A stretch of DNA of 64,000 bases from CALDTK01 sp965215115. GTDB taxonomy: Bacteria > Bacteroidota > Bacteroidia > Chitinophagales > Saprospiraceae. The translations under genes and the position numbers were made by a program. Where the stretch lies: contig OZ244050.1 in assembly GCA_965215115.1 (NCBI GenBank), positions 4,712,001-4,776,000 of the forward strand. Direction: 5' to 3'. Under the pieces are notes generated by a model, which was not told where the DNA came from, did no database searches, and was given only the letters and a program-made list of their open reading frames with translations. Each line of letters begins with the position of its first letter. The stretch's first letter is position 1. Below, in pieces: positions 61,174-64,000 of the stretch.

Positions 61174-61429
61174 ACTCGTGCTATACCCTCGGGCGACGTC
61201 ATGATCGAAAAGCTAGCAGCAGTTCGCACAAGTGCCCTCGGCGTAGGGTAGCCCTCCCCGAGCCGACCCAATAACTGCTTTCCGCACCGAATCACCGCCG
61301 CCACTCATACCAAGCTCGTCCTAAACTCTCGGGGCTGCGGGCCATCAATACAGTGACTCAGCGCCAGACTTTGGGGTACTAGATCTCCGACATGTTCCGG
61401 AGCTCACCGTGGGGGCTTACCTTCGCTGA

Positions 61430-61777
61430 ATGGCTGTCACTCTGAAACCCTACGAGGCGTTGGATACCTACCTCGAGCAGCTCGAGCGGTACCGTATTTG
61501 GCTCAAGGAACTGCGAGAGGTAGACACCCCCGTGGCCTACGGCGTCGTAATAACCCCGGGGGTCGTGGGTGGGTCGGCGCGGATCTTTAACGCGCGGGTT
61601 CCCGTCCGACAATTGGTCGAAATGTTCTTAAACGGTTACAGCGAAGACGACGTGGCGGAAGCGCTACCGGACCTGCCGCCCGGAGCATACAGTTCAGCCC
61701 TGCACTACTACGTGGATCACCGCGAGGAGATCAACCGAGAGCTTCACGAGGAGGCGCGCGTCTTCGCATCGGCATGA
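61430..61777 (+). CDS. Second DUF433 antitoxin
   Basis: A 115-residue DUF433 protein: SARIFNARVPVRQLVEMFLNGYSEDDVAEALPDLPPGAYSSALHYYVDHREEIN. Its N-terminal half (LEQLERYRIWLKELREVDTPVAYGVVITPGVVGGS) differs from the first copy. Its stop overlaps the start of a DUF5615 gene that is frameshifted, so the antitoxin is now without a working partner. The 250 bases upstream hold nothing recognisable. Confidence 0.85.
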   Translation: MAVTLKPYEALDTYLEQLERYRIWLKELREVDTPVAYGVVITPGVVGGSARIFNARVPVRQLVEMFLNGYSEDDVAEALPDLPPGAYSSALHYYVDHREEINRELHEEARVFASA

Positions 61778-62015
61778 TTCGACTCCTGGCCGACGAATGC
61801 TTCGACCGACGGATCGTAGAGGGGCTCCGCCTTAGCGGACACGACGTGACGACGATTCAAGAGCTGGGCCCCGGCGACATGGCTTACCGGACGACGAGGT
61901 GTTAAGTCTCGCCCTAGAACTCGGAAGGGCCCTCCTGACCTTTAACCGCAAGGGTTTCATCTGTCTCCACCACGCTGGAGCCCATCAGGTGAAGCTCGTC
62001 AACCCCCCCAGATAA
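61774..62015 (+). pseudogene. Frameshifted DUF5615 toxin
   Basis: The frame from ATG 61774 encodes MIRLLADECFDRRIVEGLR and TTIQELGPGDMAY, then stops at 61903. The toxin sequence continues in another frame from about 61887 (PDDEVLSLALELGRALLTF then NRKGFICLHHAGAHQ) to a stop at 62013. The switch at about 61880-61890 fits a single-base deletion. Together the parts give some 80 residues, shorter than the intact 123-residue toxin next door, so the C-terminus is also gone. Confidence 0.8.
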
Positions 62016-62081
62016 TCCGCAGCACCGAGTGCCGGCGGCGGTCCCTCTCACGCAGGTGTCCCGCCACCCTACCTTCCCACC

Positions 62082-63062
62082 ATGTACAGATTCGCTATCA
62101 TCGGCCTCGGGAAGATCGCCCGCAAGTTCGCCACCGACCTGAAGCTCGTCGAGGGGGCCACGCTCGAGTCCGTGGCCTCGCGCTCGCAGGCGCGCGCGGA
62201 CGCCTTCGCGCAGGAGTTCGGCGCCCGCTACGCGGCCGGGACCTACGAGGAGTTGTTCGAAGGCCCGTACCTGCACGCGGTCTACATCGCGACGCCGCAC
62301 CCGGAGCACGTACGACTCGCCGAGATGTGCATCGAGCGCGGTCTGGCGGTGTTGTGCGAGAAGCCCCTCGGGATGAACTACGCGCAGGTCGAGGGCCTCG
62401 TCGCCCTGGCGCGCCGCCGCAAGGTCTACCTCCTCGAGGCGCTGTGGACGCGCTTCCTGCCCACCTTCCAGGCCGCCAAAGACCGCATCGACGCCGGGGC
62501 CATCGGCACGGTGGAAGGCCTGCGGGCCGACTTCGGGTTTAAGCTAGGTCCGCAGAGTTCGGCACGGATCACGGAGCTCAGCCTCGGCGCCGGGGCCCTG
62601 CTCGACATCGGCATCTACCCGGTGTTCCTGGCGCAGGTCCTCCTCGGAGCACCGACGGAGATCACGGCGGTCGCGCGCCTCGACGCCAACGGCGTCGACG
62701 TCGACGACACCATCGTCTTGCGTTACGCCGGGGGACAGATGGCGACGCTGCACTGCACGCTCCTGGCGCGGACCAAGACGGAGGCGATCGTGTACGGCAG
62801 CGCGGGGACGCTGTTCTGGGACGGACTGTGGTACCAGCAGTCGAGCTTCACGATCGTGCCCGACGACGGCGAGGAGGAGCGGCGCTACGTCCCGAAGGCC
62901 CGCGGCCACGGCTACGCCTTCGAGGCGCAGGCCGTCGTCGAGGACCTGCGCGCGAAGCGCACCGAGAACGAGTTGTGGAGTCTCGACGACACGTTGCTCC
63001 TCCACCGTACCCTCACCGAGATCCGCCGCCAGGTCGGGATCCGATACGCCGAAGACCAGTGA
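62082..63062 (+). CDS. Gfo/Idh/MocA-family oxidoreductase
   Basis: A 326-residue NAD(P)-dependent dehydrogenase of sugars or related alcohols. The Rossmann start is YRFAIIGLGKIARKFATDLK, with AVYIATPHPEHVRLAEMCIERGLAVLCEKPLGMNYAQ (the EKP motif with the catalytic lysine) and the C-terminal alpha/beta domain (LDIGIYPVFLAQVLLG). Substrate unknown. GTG of the next gene overlaps the stop. Confidence 0.93.
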   Translation: MYRFAIIGLGKIARKFATDLKLVEGATLESVASRSQARADAFAQEFGARYAAGTYEELFEGPYLHAVYIATPHPEHVRLAEMCIERGLAVLCEKPLGMNYAQVEGLVALARRRKVYLLEALWTRFLPTFQAAKDRIDAGAIGTVEGLRADFGFKLGPQSSARITELSLGAGALLDIGIYPVFLAQVLLGAPTEITAVARLDANGVDVDDTIVLRYAGGQMATLHCTLLARTKTEAIVYGSAGTLFWDGLWYQQSSFTIVPDDGEEERRYVPKARGHGYAFEAQAVVEDLRAKRTENELWSLDDTLLLHRTLTEIRRQVGIRYAEDQ

Positions 63063-63649
63063 GCGAGCTCAGCGACTTCTTCCGGAAGTTCTACCCGCCC
63101 GACAAACCCCGGGAGGCCATCAGCGAAGACTTCGTCGATCGTTTTGACGGAAGTCTACCCCCCGCACTGCTAGAACTTTTTCTCGCCGAAGGCCTCGGTA
63201 AGCACCGCGAGGGGCTGCTCGAGCTCATCGATCCGGCTCACTACCAACAGACCTACACTGACTTCCTCGGCGGGGAGGCCGCCGGCCGGACGCCCTTCAT
63301 GCTGAACGCCTTCGGTGAGCCCGTCGCCTACCGCCGGATCAGCGCCCGCGAGGGGGAAATCAGTATCCTGCACACCTACGGACCACAGCTCGAGGTCCTC
63401 GCCTACGACCTCGGTGACTTTTTTGACCGCGTCCTCGGCTCGGACGATGGCCTCCGGCAGGTGGTCAATATCTCGCTGTTTGGGCAGCTGAAGTCCCGGC
63501 TCGGTCGCCTGAGGTCCGGGCAGGCGTACGGGTTTGACCCCGCGCTGCTCGCCGACCAACCCGCGGGCACGAAGGCGGACGCGAGCTACTTCGAGGTGGT
63601 AGAGGCGCACGCACACATGGCCCTGCTGCTGCGCCGCGCACAGGACTGA
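63059..63649 (+). CDS. GAD-like/DUF1851 domain protein (immunity-like)
   Basis: A 196-residue protein. Residues about 5-100 match the GAD-like domain (FFRKFYPPDKPREAISEDFVDRFDGSLPPALLELFLAEGLGK ... YQQTYTDFLGG) and the C-terminal half matches DUF1851 (FGQLKSRLGRLRSGQAYGFDPALLADQP). This is the layout of the type VI immunity protein Tdi1. No effector gene is adjacent. GTG 63059 overlaps the previous stop. A hairpin copy with a unique GAC/GTC stem lies at 63141. Confidence 0.8.
   Translation: MSELSDFFRKFYPPDKPREAISEDFVDRFDGSLPPALLELFLAEGLGKHREGLLELIDPAHYQQTYTDFLGGEAAGRTPFMLNAFGEPVAYRRISAREGEISILHTYGPQLEVLAYDLGDFFDRVLGSDDGLRQVVNISLFGQLKSRLGRLRSGQAYGFDPALLADQPAGTKADASYFEVVEAHAHMALLLRRAQD
63141..63155 (+). 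repeat. GTTTT-hairpin repeat, stem GAC/GTC, loop GGAA
   Basis: Strict copy with a unique stem, sense in the GAD-like gene (RFDGS). Confidence 0.8.
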
Positions 63650-63660
63650 AAAATTTTTTC

Positions 63661-63675
63661 GCCTTTCGGCAAAAC
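63661..63675 (-). repeat. GTTTT-hairpin repeat, stem GCC/GGC, loop GAAA
   Basis: Strict copy, intergenic between the GAD-like and SDR genes. Confidence 0.9.
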
Positions 63676-63696
63676 GAGAAACGCTGTGGCGAGTTA

Positions 63697-63712
63697 TGTA
63701 CCTATCAGTACA
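63697..63712. promoter_or_regulatory. Inverted repeat upstream of the SDR gene
   Basis: TGTAC-CTATCA-GTACA, 5-base arms with a 6-base spacer, centred about 46 bases before the ATG at 63751. It shares the GTAC-N6-GTAC core with the palindrome before sufB (16968-16987). Confidence 0.45.
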
Positions 63713-63750
63713 CAATTCATCCGGCGTACGCGCCACAACCCACCTTCCCC

Positions 63751-64000
63751 ATGTCCACCCTCCTAGGAAAACTCGCCCTCGTCACCGGCGGCAGCCGCGG
63801 CATCGGCGCCGAGACCGCCCGCCGACTCGCCGCCGAAGGCGCGACCGTCGCCATCAGCTACAACGCCAGCCCCGACCGCGCCGAGGCCGTCGTCGAGGAG
63901 ATCGAAGCCGCCGGCGGCACGGCCAAGGCCTTCCAGAGCGACGCCTCCGACGCCGCCGCCCCGCAGCGCCTCGTCGACGCCGTCACCGCTGAGTTCGGCC
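63751..64000 (+). CDS. Short-chain dehydrogenase/reductase (partial, runs off the window)
   Basis: The first 83 residues of a classical SDR. The Rossmann motif GKLALVTGGSRGIGAETARRLAAEGATVAI (TGxxxGIG) is complete, and SYNASPDRAEAVVEEIEAAGG suggests NADP preference. The catalytic Ser-Tyr-Lys lies beyond the window. Likely a 3-oxoacyl-ACP-reductase-like enzyme. Confidence 0.9.
   Translation, partial: MSTLLGKLALVTGGSRGIGAETARRLAAEGATVAISYNASPDRAEAVVEEIEAAGGTAKAFQSDASDAAAPQRLVDAVTAEFG

Overview
Organism. The window comes from a GC-rich member of the Bacteroidota. The evidence is a T9SS type B (gliding-motility C-terminal) sorting domain at 50909-51538, a Bacteroidota-type PurM, the DUF3822-RsmD gene pair, promoters resembling TAnnTTTG (for example 5214-5221 and 49811-49818), almost no Shine-Dalgarno sequences, and frequent GTG starts. 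A high-GC saprospirian (Lewinella-like) or a relative of the Rhodothermia would fit; that placement is inference. Nearly all of the window is core chromosome. No phage, insertion sequence, rRNA or CRISPR array is visible.

Layout. 0-5.2 kb: TonB-dependent receptor, DUF72 protein, polyphosphate kinase. 5.2-7.2 kb: tRNA-Gly, purM and a lone HsdR-N nuclease-like protein. 7.4-14.5 kb: methyltransferase, small secreted protein, kdsC-ubiA-maf, proline dehydrogenase, aroE, M48 metalloprotease. 14.5-23.3 kb: PAS histidine kinase, REC-Crp regulator, then sufBCDSE-sufT ending in an Rrf2 regulator, with a palindrome upstream of sufB. 23.6-33.7 kb: tRNA-Arg, dnaK, lipoprotein, panB, mltG, GH13 amylase, rsmD-DUF3822, tsaD. 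34-44 kb: DUF697-SHOCT protein, FAD oxidoreductase, YjbR, recQ, a 1220-residue phosphoesterase/kinase-like/Omp85 fusion, gamma-carbonic-anhydrase-like protein, SET protein, EamA transporter. 44.4-54.4 kb: flotillin-NfeD, mscL, S41 peptidase, lipoprotein, prs, T9SS cargo, zinc-finger protein, dacB-like PBP, xerD. 54.4-64 kb: coiled-coil protein, LytS/LytTR pair, M13 peptidase, two DUF433/DUF5615 toxin-antitoxin loci (one toxin frameshifted), Gfo/Idh/MocA oxidoreductase, GAD-like protein and the start of an SDR gene.

Main discovery. A 15-base element is scattered through the whole window, about 50 copies in 64 kb, mostly inside genes, on both strands and in several reading frames. Its form is GTTTT, three bases, GNAA, then three bases complementary to the first three: a 3-bp mini-hairpin with a GNAA loop behind a fixed GTTTT. 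Forty copies fit this rule exactly. The stem sequence changes from copy to copy (GGC/GCC, GCC/GGC, GCT/AGC, AGC/GCT, CGC/GCG, CCC/GGG, CAC/GTG, GAC/GTC) while pairing is kept, so the folded shape is conserved rather than the sequence. Orientation to the host gene is balanced, which points to a role as DNA, plausibly single-stranded DNA, rather than RNA. Possible roles are an uptake-signal-like sequence or a hairpin recognised by an HUH/Y1-type or other structure-specific DNA-binding protein.

A second repeat type is made of 7-base tandem units (AGACACT; GAAAGTG; TTCTCAG with CTGAGAA). All three clusters lie between convergent genes.
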